From Lacibacter sp. H375 (lineage in GTDB: Bacteria > Bacteroidota > Bacteroidia > Chitinophagales > Chitinophagaceae): a stretch of DNA of 64,000 bases. Under the pieces are notes generated by a model. It made no database searches. It had not been told where the DNA came from and saw only the letters and a list, made by a program, of their open reading frames with translations. Position numbers and translations under genes: made by a program. The DNA lies in contig NZ_JBBKTT010000001.1 of assembly GCF_037892425.1 (NCBI RefSeq), positions 992,001 to 1,056,000 on the forward strand, given 5' to 3'. Below are positions 44,097 through 52,381 of the stretch, piece by piece (position 1 is the stretch's first letter; each line of letters starts with the position of its first letter).

Positions 44097-45779
44097 ATGG
44101 CAGATAACACATTTGATGCAATAGTAATCGGGTCGGGTATCAGCGGCGGCTGGGCAGCAAAGGAACTTTGCGAGCAGGGGCTTAAAGTGCTGATGCTGGA
44201 GCGTGGTGCCGAGCATAAACATATCACCGATTATAAAACTGCCAACAAAATGCCTTGGGAGTTTGAATATCGTGGCAAAACAACTCAGCAGCAAAAAGAA
44301 GACTACCCTGTTATTCACAGAGGATGGGCTGCCAATGAACGTGTAATGGATGCATGGGCCAACGAAAAAGATTCGCCCTATACAGAAGTAAAACCATTTA
44401 CCTGGTGGCGTAGTTACCGTATGGGTGGTCGTTCTGTTTTATGGGGACGGCATAGTTATCGCTGGAGCGAACTTGATTTTGAAGCCAATGCTAAAGACGG
44501 GTTTGGTATTGATTGGCCCATCCGTTATAAAGACATTGCTCCATGGTATGATCATGTAGAACGGTTTGCAGGTATCAGCGGCTCAGTAGAAGGTTTACCT
44601 TATCTCCCCGATGGGCAGTTTCTTCCTCCTGTGCCGTTGAACATTGTTGAAAAAGATGTAGCAGCAAAGATCAAAGCGTTTTATAAAGGAGAGCGGCAAA
44701 TGATCAACAGTCGTGTAGCCAATATTACGGTACCACACAATCAAAGACCGGGTTGCCAGTTTCGTAACCGTTGCTGGGAAGGTTGCCCTTTTGGTGGTTA
44801 TTTCAGCACACAATCTTCTACTTTACCTGCAGCAGTAAAAACAAACAATCTTACTGTTCGTCCATTATCAATTGTAACAAAAATCCTTTACGATAAAGAC
44901 AAGAAAAAAGCAAGCGGTGTAGAGGTGCTTGATACCATGGATAATAAAACCTATGAGTATAAAGCAAAGATCATTTTCGTTTGCGCATCGGCTCTAAACT
45001 CAACCTGGCTTTTATTCAATTCAGCTACTGATATATGGCCCGGTGGTTTAGGCAGCAGCAGTGGTGAGTTGGGACATAATGTAATGGATCATCACTATAA
45101 CCTTGGTGTAAGCGGCGAAATAGATGGATATGAAAATGTAACTGAATATGGTCGTCGCCCAGCCGGTTTTTACATCAGCCGCTTTGCCAACACCCCGGGT
45201 GATAAACAAAGAAATTTTGTAAGAGGATATGGTTATCAGGGAAGCGCAAGCAGGCAAGGTTGGGGAAGAGTTGTCGCCGAACTTACTATTGGCAGCGAGT
45301 TAAAAGAAGCACTTACTGAACCCGGCGGATGGCGCATCGGTGCAACAGGCTTTGGAGAAATACTTCCTTATCATGAAAATAAAATTTCGTTGGATAAAGA
45401 AGTAAAAGACAAATGGGGTTTACCTGTTCTATCGATGGATGCTGAATTGAAGGAGAACGAGATGAATATGCGTAAGGACATTAAAGAAGATCTGCAGGCC
45501 ATGTTTGAAGCAGCAGGTGTAAAAAATATATCTGCTTATGATTCAGGGCATGCAATGGGCCATGGTATTCATGAAATGGGAACAGCACGTATGGGTCGTG
45601 ATCCCAAAACATCTGTACTGAATGGCAATAACCAAGTATGGGATGCACCAAACGTATTCGTTACTGATGGTGCATGTATGACAAGCGCTTCCTGTGTTAA
45701 TCCATCTTTAACGTATATGGCATTAACAGCCAGGGCTGCTTCATTTGCTGTAAGTGAATTAAAAAAAGGAAACCTGTAA
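44097..45779 (+). CDS. GMC oxidoreductase, catalytic FAD subunit (paralogue 2)
   Basis: A second 560-residue GMC protein, clearly a tandem duplicate of the one before. The FAD motif, the C220-x5-C226-x3-C230-P motif (CQFRNRCWEGCPFGGYF) and a nearly identical C-terminal block (HEMGTARMGRDPKTSVLNGNNQVWD) are kept, while the middle (FANTPGDKQRNFVRGYG) differs. No signal peptide. The pair may oxidise different sugars or form a heteromer. The single subunit 3 gene follows after 36 nt. Confidence 0.92.
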   Translation: MADNTFDAIVIGSGISGGWAAKELCEQGLKVLMLERGAEHKHITDYKTANKMPWEFEYRGKTTQQQKEDYPVIHRGWAANERVMDAWANEKDSPYTEVKPFTWWRSYRMGGRSVLWGRHSYRWSELDFEANAKDGFGIDWPIRYKDIAPWYDHVERFAGISGSVEGLPYLPDGQFLPPVPLNIVEKDVAAKIKAFYKGERQMINSRVANITVPHNQRPGCQFRNRCWEGCPFGGYFSTQSSTLPAAVKTNNLTVRPLSIVTKILYDKDKKKASGVEVLDTMDNKTYEYKAKIIFVCASALNSTWLLFNSATDIWPGGLGSSSGELGHNVMDHHYNLGVSGEIDGYENVTEYGRRPAGFYISRFANTPGDKQRNFVRGYGYQGSASRQGWGRVVAELTIGSELKEALTEPGGWRIGATGFGEILPYHENKISLDKEVKDKWGLPVLSMDAELKENEMNMRKDIKEDLQAMFEAAGVKNISAYDSGHAMGHGIHEMGTARMGRDPKTSVLNGNNQVWDAPNVFVTDGACMTSASCVNPSLTYMALTARAASFAVSELKKGNL

Positions 45780-45815
45780 AAAAATAATTAAGCAACTTTA
45801 AAATCAACTTTTTAT

Positions 45816-46454
45816 ATGAATCGTCGTGATCTCCTAAAACAAATAGCATTACTTACCGGTGGTGCAGTTATTGGTGGCGAATTGTTTTTAGCTGGTTGTA
45901 AAACCGGGCCTAAAGTAGCAGCAGATTTTTCTGCCGCCAATATTTCTTTACTTGATGAAGTAGCTGAAACTATTATTCCTGCAACTTCAACGCCAGGCGC
46001 AAAAGCTGCTAAAGTTGGTGAGTTTATGAAAGTGATGGTAACAGATTGTTACACCCAGCGCCAGCAGGATGCATTCATGAGTGGTATTGGCGAACTTGAA
46101 GATGCCTGCAAAAAAATGCACAGCAAATCGTTTATGGAATGTACACCTGAACAACGCAAAGCATTATTAGTAAGTCTTGAAAAAGAAGCCAAAGAGTTCA
46201 ATACCAAACGTGATGAAGCAGATAAACCATTGCGGGAAGAACATCATCAGAGAAATGAAACCAAGGCATGGAAAGATCAAACAGAGTTTGAAGGCGCACC
46301 AAGCCATTATTATACTATGATGAAGCAGTTAACGTTGACGGGCTTTTTTACATCTAAGACCGGTATGACAGAAACACTGCGTCATGTACCTATTCCAGGC
46401 AAGTTTGATGGTGAGTTCCCTTATGCAAAGGGTGATAAAGCATGGGCAGAATAA
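45816..46454 (+). CDS. Gluconate 2-dehydrogenase subunit 3-family protein, Tat lipoprotein
   Basis: A 212-residue small subunit. Signal MNRRDLLKQIALLTGG with a twin arginine and a lipobox FLAGC (C28). The domain has VAETIIPATSTPGAKAAKVGEFMKV and LTLTGFFTSKTGMTETLRHVP. It is the only small subunit for the two GMC proteins upstream, so both may share it or only one is exported. A stretch rich in Lys/Glu (EKEAKEFNTKRDEADKPLREE) precedes the C-terminal part. Confidence 0.9.
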   Translation: MNRRDLLKQIALLTGGAVIGGELFLAGCKTGPKVAADFSAANISLLDEVAETIIPATSTPGAKAAKVGEFMKVMVTDCYTQRQQDAFMSGIGELEDACKKMHSKSFMECTPEQRKALLVSLEKEAKEFNTKRDEADKPLREEHHQRNETKAWKDQTEFEGAPSHYYTMMKQLTLTGFFTSKTGMTETLRHVPIPGKFDGEFPYAKGDKAWAE

Positions 46455-46520
46455 AGTATAAAGCAACGGCTTAGTTCTTGCAAACGTCTTTAAACAGCAA
46501 ACGCTTACTTTAAACATACA

Positions 46521-46548
46521 CTTCCGCTAAATGAATGTTTAGCGGAGG
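46521..46548 (+). other. Hairpin just before the last TIM-barrel gene
   Basis: CTTCCGCTAAA pairs with TTTAGCGGAGG (one G-T pair) around TGAATG, ending 18 nt before the ATG at 46566. There is no T-run, so it is more likely an mRNA stability or translation element than a terminator. Confidence 0.4.
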
Positions 46549-46565
46549 TTTCAATTTCACAAAAA

Positions 46566-47468
46566 ATGGCTTACAATCGCAGATCATTCTTAAAAACTTC
46601 AGCAGCTGCCACTGCAGGTATTTCATTGGCAGGCTTGCCGTTAATTTCATGCGCAAATAAATCATTGGCTGATACAAAAAAGTATGGTCTTCAGTTATAC
46701 ACTGTGCGTAATGATGTTGCAAAAAATCTTGCAAGCACCTTAGATTATGTTGCCAAAGCAGGTTACTCGCAAATTGAATTATATGGTTTTGATGGTAAAT
46801 CGTTCTTTGGTAAATCACCAAAAGAATTGAAGGCCATGTTTGATGGATTGAAATTAACATCACCCAGTGGTCACTATAATTTTGGCCCGGTGTTAACCGA
46901 AGGCAATCTTGATTTCTGGAAGAAAGTGCTCGAAGCTGCCAACATCATGGGTAATGAATATGCAACAATCCCGTGGTTAGATGCAAATCAACGTGGTGCT
47001 GATACACTTCCGAAACTTGTTGAGCTGGTGAACAAAGCTGCAGACCTTACCAAAGCTGCGGGCTTGAAACTGGCTTACCATAATCACGACTTTGAATTTA
47101 AGAAACTGGATAATGGTAAATCATTCCTTCAAACATTGTTAGAAGGCACAGATCCTTCCATGGTTGATTTTGAATTGGATATTTACTGGTCATCTTTTAT
47201 GAATGAAGATGCGGTGGAATGGTTCAATAAATATCCAGGTCGTTTTACCATGTGGCATGTAAAAGATCTTACTGTAAATAAAGAAGGTAAAAAAGAGAGT
47301 ACACAAGTGGGTGATGGTACCATCAACTTCAGTAAAATTTTTGAGCACAAGAAACATGCAGGTCTAAAATATGCATTTGTAGAACAAGAGGCATACACAA
47401 TGCCAGAGGAAGAGTGCATTAAGAAAAGCATTGCTTATATGAAAAAGAAAGACTGGGGTAACAGTTGA
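46566..47468 (+). CDS. Sugar-phosphate isomerase/epimerase-type TIM barrel, Tat lipoprotein
   Basis: A 300-residue AP-endonuclease-2 TIM barrel. The signal NRRSFLKTSAAATAG with LISC (C29) indicates Tat export and lipid anchoring. Active-site segments: LAYHNHDFEF (His/Glu), VDFELDIYW (Asp), MWHVKDL (His) and YAFVEQEAY (Glu). It is last in the plus-strand operon and ends before a strong terminator. It fits a periplasmic keto-glycoside lyase or epimerase role; the actual reaction is not proven by sequence. Confidence 0.85.
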   Translation: MAYNRRSFLKTSAAATAGISLAGLPLISCANKSLADTKKYGLQLYTVRNDVAKNLASTLDYVAKAGYSQIELYGFDGKSFFGKSPKELKAMFDGLKLTSPSGHYNFGPVLTEGNLDFWKKVLEAANIMGNEYATIPWLDANQRGADTLPKLVELVNKAADLTKAAGLKLAYHNHDFEFKKLDNGKSFLQTLLEGTDPSMVDFELDIYWSSFMNEDAVEWFNKYPGRFTMWHVKDLTVNKEGKKESTQVGDGTINFSKIFEHKKHAGLKYAFVEQEAYTMPEEECIKKSIAYMKKKDWGNS

Positions 47469-47489
47469 TCTTCTTTCATCAACGAGATA

Positions 47490-47518
47490 AAGCACAGGTC
47501 AAACGCCTGTGCTTTTTT
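47490..47518 (+). terminator. Terminator of the plus-strand sugar operon
   Basis: AAGCACAGG (47490-47498) pairs with CCTGTGCTT (47506-47514) around TCAAACG, followed by a run of T. Confidence 0.88.
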
Positions 47519-47579
47519 ATTTACGATCAGTTCATAAAATTCGTATAATTGGTGGCTTCATTTTTACTACATTCAGTTT

Positions 47580-48005
47580 ATGAAAAAACTATTCTTCCTT
47601 TTCTTGCTGGTTTCAGCAATCCATGCAAACGCACAAACAAAAGATAAACAACACATCCTTTCCATACTTGACGCACAAACCAACTACTGGAATGCAGGTG
47701 ATCTTGAAAACTTCATGAAAGGTTACTGGAAAAGTGATTCACTCATGTTCATCGGCAAGAGCGGTGTTACGTACGGCTACAACAATACTTTAGAGAATTA
47801 CAGCAAAGGATATCCCAACAGAGATGCAATGGGCATTCTCAAATTCACTATCCTGAAAGTTGAAAAGATATCGGCTGATGCATACTTTGTTGTGGGCAAA
47901 TGGCATTTAACAAGAGAGAAAGTAGGTGATGTTGAAGGACATTACAGCTTACTGTTTAGAAAGATAAAAGGAGAATGGGTGATTGTGGCTGATCACAGCA
48001 GTTGA
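47580..48005 (+). CDS. NTF2/SnoaL-like (DUF4440) exported protein
   Basis: A 141-residue protein with a signal peptide (about 1-19, AIHANAQ) and an NTF2-like cone fold: LDAQTNYWNAGDLENFMKGYW is the typical opening helix, followed by YFVVGKWHLTREKVGDVEGHYSLLFRKIKGEWVIVADHSS. The family binds small molecules or has isomerase-like activity; no catalytic role can be assigned. Its stop abuts the stop of the next convergent gene. Confidence 0.85.
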   Translation: MKKLFFLFLLVSAIHANAQTKDKQHILSILDAQTNYWNAGDLENFMKGYWKSDSLMFIGKSGVTYGYNNTLENYSKGYPNRDAMGILKFTILKVEKISADAYFVVGKWHLTREKVGDVEGHYSLLFRKIKGEWVIVADHSS

Positions 48006-48233
48006 TTATAACTTCCCCTTCCACAACTTGTAATAGAAATAGATCAACCCGGCAAACGAAGCAAGAAATACAATGTAATAAATGATATTACCAATGCCGG
48101 GGCTGCCTTCAAAAAAGCCCCAGTTGAGGTATAAGCCAAAGGTCATGTGCAGCAACAGAAATAGTATACCCATTGAAACCGTTTGAATGATCCGCTTCAA
48201 AAAATCCTGGGCTTCCGGCTCCATACCACTCAT
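48006..48233 (-). CDS. Small hypothetical membrane protein
   Basis: A 75-residue protein with two hydrophobic helices (about 16-33 and 48-66) and an acidic start (MSGMEPEAQDFLKR). The ending YKLWKGKL is basic, giving both ends in the cytoplasm. The family is not recognised. It is convergent and directly abutting the NTF2-like gene. Confidence 0.65.
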   Translation of the reverse strand: MSGMEPEAQDFLKRIIQTVSMGILFLLLHMTFGLYLNWGFFEGSPGIGNIIYYIVFLASFAGLIYFYYKLWKGKL

Positions 48234-48270
48234 AACATGTAAATTTTAAGGAAAGTTACGAACATAAAAA

Positions 48271-48298
48271 ATGCTGTTGTACAGGAGTACAACAGCAT
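48271..48298 (-). terminator. Terminator of the barrel-like gene at 48317
   Basis: A perfect 12-bp stem (ATGCTGTTGTAC with GTACAACAGCAT) and an AGGA loop. It ends the minus-strand gene at 48317. Confidence 0.75.
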
Positions 48299-48316
48299 AC
48301 ATATGATTTTGTTTTG

Positions 48317-48778
48317 TTACAGCGTAAACCGAATAGCAAAACCACCCCAGTTACCATAAAAGCCATTACGGTCAGCTCCGCCTAACTCAAAAGCTGGTTG
48401 CCAATCGAGAGCAAGATTCAATGGAATATTATTGAATTTATAATCAATACCCACAACACCATCAATACCCACTGCTGTAGAATTTTTGTATATGCTTACA
48501 TGAGCACCAGGTCCTACATACCATTTCAACGAACCTTCTGTACTCAGGTTACCGTGAAATTCATACAATCCTGTAATGCGTGTACCAAACCTATCGAAAT
48601 AACCGATAAGCTCTATTGCATTATTCTCTTTAATAAATGTTTTGATCGACACGCCGGCACCGGCCCACACTTTTACACCAATGGCTGTTTTATATTCGGT
48701 ACTATTAGCAGTGCTGTTCTGTGACATTACAGCATTGACCGATGCTACGAAGAAGATAGAGAGTAAGATTTTTTTCAT
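48317..48778 (-). CDS. Small outer-membrane beta-barrel-like protein
   Basis: A 153-residue exported protein with signal SVNAVMSQ (about 1-19). The remaining sequence alternates strands and glycine turns (KVWAGAGVSIKTFIKENNAIELIGYF, WYVGPGAHVSIY, VGIDYKFNNIPLNLALDWQPAFEL) and ends in a terminal strand GGFAIRFTL with a last aromatic-x-hydrophobic pattern, typical of Bacteroidota small barrels. No enzymatic role is indicated. Confidence 0.7.
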   Translation of the reverse strand: MKKILLSIFFVASVNAVMSQNSTANSTEYKTAIGVKVWAGAGVSIKTFIKENNAIELIGYFDRFGTRITGLYEFHGNLSTEGSLKWYVGPGAHVSIYKNSTAVGIDGVVGIDYKFNNIPLNLALDWQPAFELGGADRNGFYGNWGGFAIRFTL

Positions 48779-48845
48779 CTGTCTGATTTTTTTTATTGAC
48801 TGTTCCTTAAGACGTTCTTTATAATTAAGGCCGATGCAAAAGTAG

Positions 48846-49616
48846 TTATTTCAACAGCAGGTTTTCAAATTGAGTACTGTCTCCACTGAATACATTAAAA
48901 TCAACTTTACCGGGAATACCATTTACACGACCGCTTTCGCTGTGTTGCCAGAAATGCCAATCACGATCAATGCGTGGTGCAACCGGACGAAGATAATGTG
49001 CCACCCACAATGGATACTCATCAAATCCTTCTTTTAAGTACTGTTTATAAAAATCCGCATTCGTGTAAATAATAGGCTTTATACCATACGCCAGTTCAGT
49101 TGCATATAAAAATGCTTTCACCCGTTGTTGTAAAATGGTTTTGCTCACGCCATAGGTTTGCTCAACATCAAGCACCGGAGGCAAGTCACCTTTCTCCAGC
49201 TTTACACACTTCACAAAATTTCTTGCCTGCATCGTTCCATCTTTCGTGGCAATAAAAAAATGATAAGCTCCACGGGTCATACCTGCTTCTCCTGCTTTAC
49301 GCCAGTTGCGTTTAAAGTGTGAATCGGTACCGCTGTTTCCTTCTGTTGCTTTAATAAACGCAAAGCTGATCTGCACACCTTCCACATTCATTCCTTTTAC
49401 TGCATCCCAGTTTATGATCTGCTGGTAACGGCTTACGTCAATACCATGCATACTGTATTTTGTAGGAATAGGAATGCCAAACTCACGGTAGCGGATCATA
49501 CCGGCCTGCCGTTCGAGCCACCAGTTACGCACAACTAAAAAAGCACCACCTGCAAATACAAGAGCTACAATAATAACAGGAAGATAGCGAAGTGATTTCT
49601 TTTTCTTGCGGGCCAT
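48846..49616 (-). CDS. Glycoside hydrolase family 25 lysozyme-like protein
   Basis: A 256-residue protein with an N-terminal basic stretch and one membrane anchor (ARKKKKSLRYLPVIIVALVFAGGAFL). The GH25 barrel follows: HGIDVSRYQQIINWDAV (first catalytic Asp), FAFIKATEGNSGTDSHF, GAYHFF, PPVLDVEQTYG (catalytic Asp-x-Glu), PIIYTNADFY and YPLWVAHY. It cuts muramic acid-GlcNAc bonds in peptidoglycan. I start at ATG 49616; the longer frame adds a non-conserved tail. Confidence 0.9.
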   Translation of the reverse strand: MARKKKKSLRYLPVIIVALVFAGGAFLVVRNWWLERQAGMIRYREFGIPIPTKYSMHGIDVSRYQQIINWDAVKGMNVEGVQISFAFIKATEGNSGTDSHFKRNWRKAGEAGMTRGAYHFFIATKDGTMQARNFVKCVKLEKGDLPPVLDVEQTYGVSKTILQQRVKAFLYATELAYGIKPIIYTNADFYKQYLKEGFDEYPLWVAHYLRPVAPRIDRDWHFWQHSESGRVNGIPGKVDFNVFSGDSTQFENLLLK

Positions 49617-49718
49617 AAACGGTTGCAAATCTAATTTCAACAAACAGAAAAACAGACGATCAGCAGGTTTTTAATTTTTTATTGGCGATTGGTTGCCACA
49701 GCATTGTTATTTTGCAGC

Positions 49719-50846
49719 ATGCTGTGGCTGCTGCTTACACTTTTACTGTTTGTGCCTTATTCAATACTGTTGCTGCTGTATCGGTATTGGTGGAGTAAGT
49801 CTGCGACACTCAACCTTCCTGATTCATTTGCTGCAACCACATCCTTTACCATTCTTATTCCCGCACGCAACGAAGAAGAAAATATAAAAGCGTGCTTGCA
49901 GAGTATTCAACAGTTAAACTATCCGAAAGAGTTGATCGAAGTAATTGTGATCGATGATTTCAGTGACGATAATACGGTTGCAACTGCAAAACAATTTTCA
50001 GCTTTGCAGGTGATTGAGTTAAAAGATATACTGAAAGAAAAGATCAACTCCTATAAAAAGAAAGCCATTGAAGTGGGTGTTGAAAAAGCAACAGGTAAAT
50101 ACATTGTAACAACAGATGCTGATTGTACAGTTCCAACTAACTGGTTACGCAACTTTGCTTACATCATCGAATACCAACCAACAGTTTTTATTGCAGCACC
50201 TGTTGCTATGAAAGAAGAAAGTTCATTTATTAAATTATTTCAGTCGCTTGATTTTTTAACACTGCAGGGAATTACTGCAGCGTCTGTTGGCGCAGGTTTT
50301 CACAGTATGTGCAATGGTGCTAATCTCTGCTACAGCAAAGAAGCGTTTTACGCTGTTGGTGGTTTTAAAGGTGTGGACCATATTGCCAGTGGTGATGATA
50401 TGCTACTGATGCATAAACTCTATCGCCGTTTCCCAACCCAAGTGCATTACTGCAAAGCAGCAGACAGTATTGTGCTCACCAACCCTGTTGAAAGGGTAAG
50501 TGAATTTTTCCGTCAGCGTATACGCTGGGCCAGCAAAGCCGATCAATATGATGATAAACGTATCTTCTGGGTATTGCTGTTGGTTTATTTGCTCAACGTA
50601 TTGTTTGTTGTTCTTTTTATTGCTGCATGTTTCAACAGCAGTTTATGGATGCTCCTTGCTGGAAGTTTACTCTTCAAAACAATCATTGAACTTATTTTTC
50701 TGATACCTGTGGCCGGTTTCTTTCAAAAAGAAAAACTGCTGTGGTGGTTTCCGCTTGCACAGCCTTTTCATATTGTGTACACGGTTATTGCAGGTTGGTT
50801 GGGTAAGTTTGGAAAGTACGATTGGAAAGGAAGAACAGTGAAGTAG
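49719..50846 (+). CDS. Family 2 glycosyltransferase, membrane-bound
   Basis: A 375-residue GT2 with an N-terminal helix (MLWLLLTLLLFVPYSILLLL), GT-A domain (FTILIPARNEEENI, VIVIDDFSDDN, IVTTDADC as DxD), then FKGVDHIASGDDMLLMHKL and the RQRIRWASKADQY motif (QxxRW type), and about three C-terminal helices. This arrangement suits polymer or lipid glycosylation at the membrane. The start at 49719 puts the signal-anchor helix at the end; TTG 49689 upstream is also open. Confidence 0.88.
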   Translation: MLWLLLTLLLFVPYSILLLLYRYWWSKSATLNLPDSFAATTSFTILIPARNEEENIKACLQSIQQLNYPKELIEVIVIDDFSDDNTVATAKQFSALQVIELKDILKEKINSYKKKAIEVGVEKATGKYIVTTDADCTVPTNWLRNFAYIIEYQPTVFIAAPVAMKEESSFIKLFQSLDFLTLQGITAASVGAGFHSMCNGANLCYSKEAFYAVGGFKGVDHIASGDDMLLMHKLYRRFPTQVHYCKAADSIVLTNPVERVSEFFRQRIRWASKADQYDDKRIFWVLLLVYLLNVLFVVLFIAACFNSSLWMLLAGSLLFKTIIELIFLIPVAGFFQKEKLLWWFPLAQPFHIVYTVIAGWLGKFGKYDWKGRTVK

Positions 50847-50882
50847 GTCACGGAACTGGCAGCAAAGCTTTATTTTTAATTA

Positions 50883-51962
50883 ATGTCTGACACAGAATAT
50901 TCCTTTACAAAAATCTTCTGGAAAAAACTCCGCCGGAATAAAGGCGCTGTTTTTGGCTTAAGCATTATTGTGTTGGCCTTACTCACTGCTGTGTTTGCAT
51001 ACATCCTTGCGCCCGATGCGACTCCTGATGCTAACCGTATAATCGTCGAGATCGCTGCAAAGAAGCCGGGCTATAAACAACAGTTCATTAAAATTGAACG
51101 TGAGCAGCAGAACAATTCTTCGCTCTCTGATCTTTTCTTTGGTGCAGAAGATCAATATCAATACATCCCTATCAGTTCGTATAAGCAAACAGGGAACGGT
51201 TATGCCGTTGAGAAATTTGTAGATGAAGGAGTAACTGAACCGTTGACATTTCGTTTTACCGGTCATCAAAAAGAAAGCCCGATCGTTACCAAAACCTTCT
51301 GGCTGGGTACCGATAAATTCGGCCGGGATATTTTAAGCAGGCTCATTGTTGGTGTGCGGGTGAGTTTAAGTGTTGGGCTAATTGCTGTGGCTATTTCGTT
51401 AACCGTTGGCATTTTTCTCGGAGCTGTAGCCGGTTATTTCCGTGGCTGGATCGATGAAGCTATTCTCTGGCTCATTAATGTAGTGTGGAGCATCCCTACT
51501 TTATTACTGGTGTTTGCCATTACGCTGGCTTTGGGCAAAGGTTTTTGGCAGGTGTTCATCGCCGTTGGCTTAACGCTTTGGGTGAATGTGGCCCGCCTGG
51601 TTCGTGGGCAGGTGCTCAGCATCCGTGAACTCAATTATATTGAAGCCACCAAGGCCATGGGCTTTTCGCATTCCCGTACGATTTTTAAACATATCCTTCC
51701 AAACATTATGGGCCCGGTGATCGTGATTGCGGCCAGCAATTTTGCCAGCGCTATCGTGATTGAAGCCGGTTTGAGTTTCCTGGGAGTTGGCGTACAGGCA
51801 CCGCAACCCAGCTGGGGACTAATGATAAAAGAGAACTACAATTTCATTATCACTAACAATCCCATGCTGGCCATTGCCCCGGGCATTGCTATTATGCTGC
51901 TGGTACTGGCCTTCAACTTGCTGGGTAATGGGTTAAGGGATGGGTTGGATGTGAGGAGTTAA
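50883..51962 (+). CDS. ABC transporter permease, OppC/DppC type
   Basis: A 359-residue permease with an N-terminal OppC_N segment (FWKKLRRNKGAVFGLSIIVLALLTAVFAYIL), an extra periplasmic loop of about 85 residues, then the BPD membrane domain with GTDKFGRDILSRLIVGVRVSLSVGL and the EAA-type loop YIEATKAMGFSHSRTIFKHILPN. It imports peptides or related solutes. The OppB partner, ATPases and binding protein are not in the window, so the gene is an orphan here. Confidence 0.9.
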   Translation: MSDTEYSFTKIFWKKLRRNKGAVFGLSIIVLALLTAVFAYILAPDATPDANRIIVEIAAKKPGYKQQFIKIEREQQNNSSLSDLFFGAEDQYQYIPISSYKQTGNGYAVEKFVDEGVTEPLTFRFTGHQKESPIVTKTFWLGTDKFGRDILSRLIVGVRVSLSVGLIAVAISLTVGIFLGAVAGYFRGWIDEAILWLINVVWSIPTLLLVFAITLALGKGFWQVFIAVGLTLWVNVARLVRGQVLSIRELNYIEATKAMGFSHSRTIFKHILPNIMGPVIVIAASNFASAIVIEAGLSFLGVGVQAPQPSWGLMIKENYNFIITNNPMLAIAPGIAIMLLVLAFNLLGNGLRDGLDVRS

Positions 51963-52192
51963 ATTTTATCATGGAGGTACGAGGGAATCTGCCCGGCTCC
52001 TGCTATAATGTTCAAGAGATTCCTCCTTCGCCGGGATGACAGACAGGGCCGCCAATCCTTATTGCTGTTAGCTTTCCCGATAAATCCCTATTTTTGATGG
52101 AATTGACCTGTGGTAAAGGATTTGAGAACAGAAAAGGTCAACGTGTAAAGAAGGATTTTGTGAGTGAGCTTTTGAATTACTGATCGTCTTTA

Positions 52193-52213
52193 GTTGCGTC
52201 GCACTCTTGTACT
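52193..52213 (+). repeat. Dispersed 21-bp repeat, copy 3
   Basis: GTTGCGTCGCACTCTTGTAC at 52193-52212. It faces copy 4 at 52289-52309, forming an inverted pair about 75 nt apart. Confidence 0.6.
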
Positions 52214-52288
52214 ACATTGCCAATATCGGCAACGTATTTCAACATATCTACTGAATTTCAGGCTTTAACAGCTGAATAGCCAACAAAG

Positions 52289-52309
52289 CGTACAAGTGAG
52301 TGACACAAC
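52289..52309 (-). repeat. Dispersed 21-bp repeat, copy 4
   Basis: Minus strand reads GTTGTGTCACTCACTTGTAC (then G). It is the inverted partner of copy 3. Confidence 0.6.
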
Positions 52310-52381
52310 CAAAGCTTTATAGACATTCCCCGGCTTGCCCCATCCTCTCTTCTTATTATTAACTTTTTAATTCTCATAATA

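Larger units (their letters stand above)
51963..52381. other. Non-coding gap with intergenic repeat elements
   Basis: About 420 bp without a gene. It holds a segment near 52015-52045 (AGATTCCTCCTTCGCCGGGA) of the kind found as widespread intergenic repeats, matched inversely to GGAATCT at 51984, and two copies of the 21-bp repeat in inverted orientation (52193 and 52289). Confidence 0.45.

Noticed and set aside
52015-52045. Possible mobile element end (inverted GGAATCT/AGATTCC)
   Set aside because: Only a short imperfect inversion and no transposase; treated as an intergenic repeat fragment.
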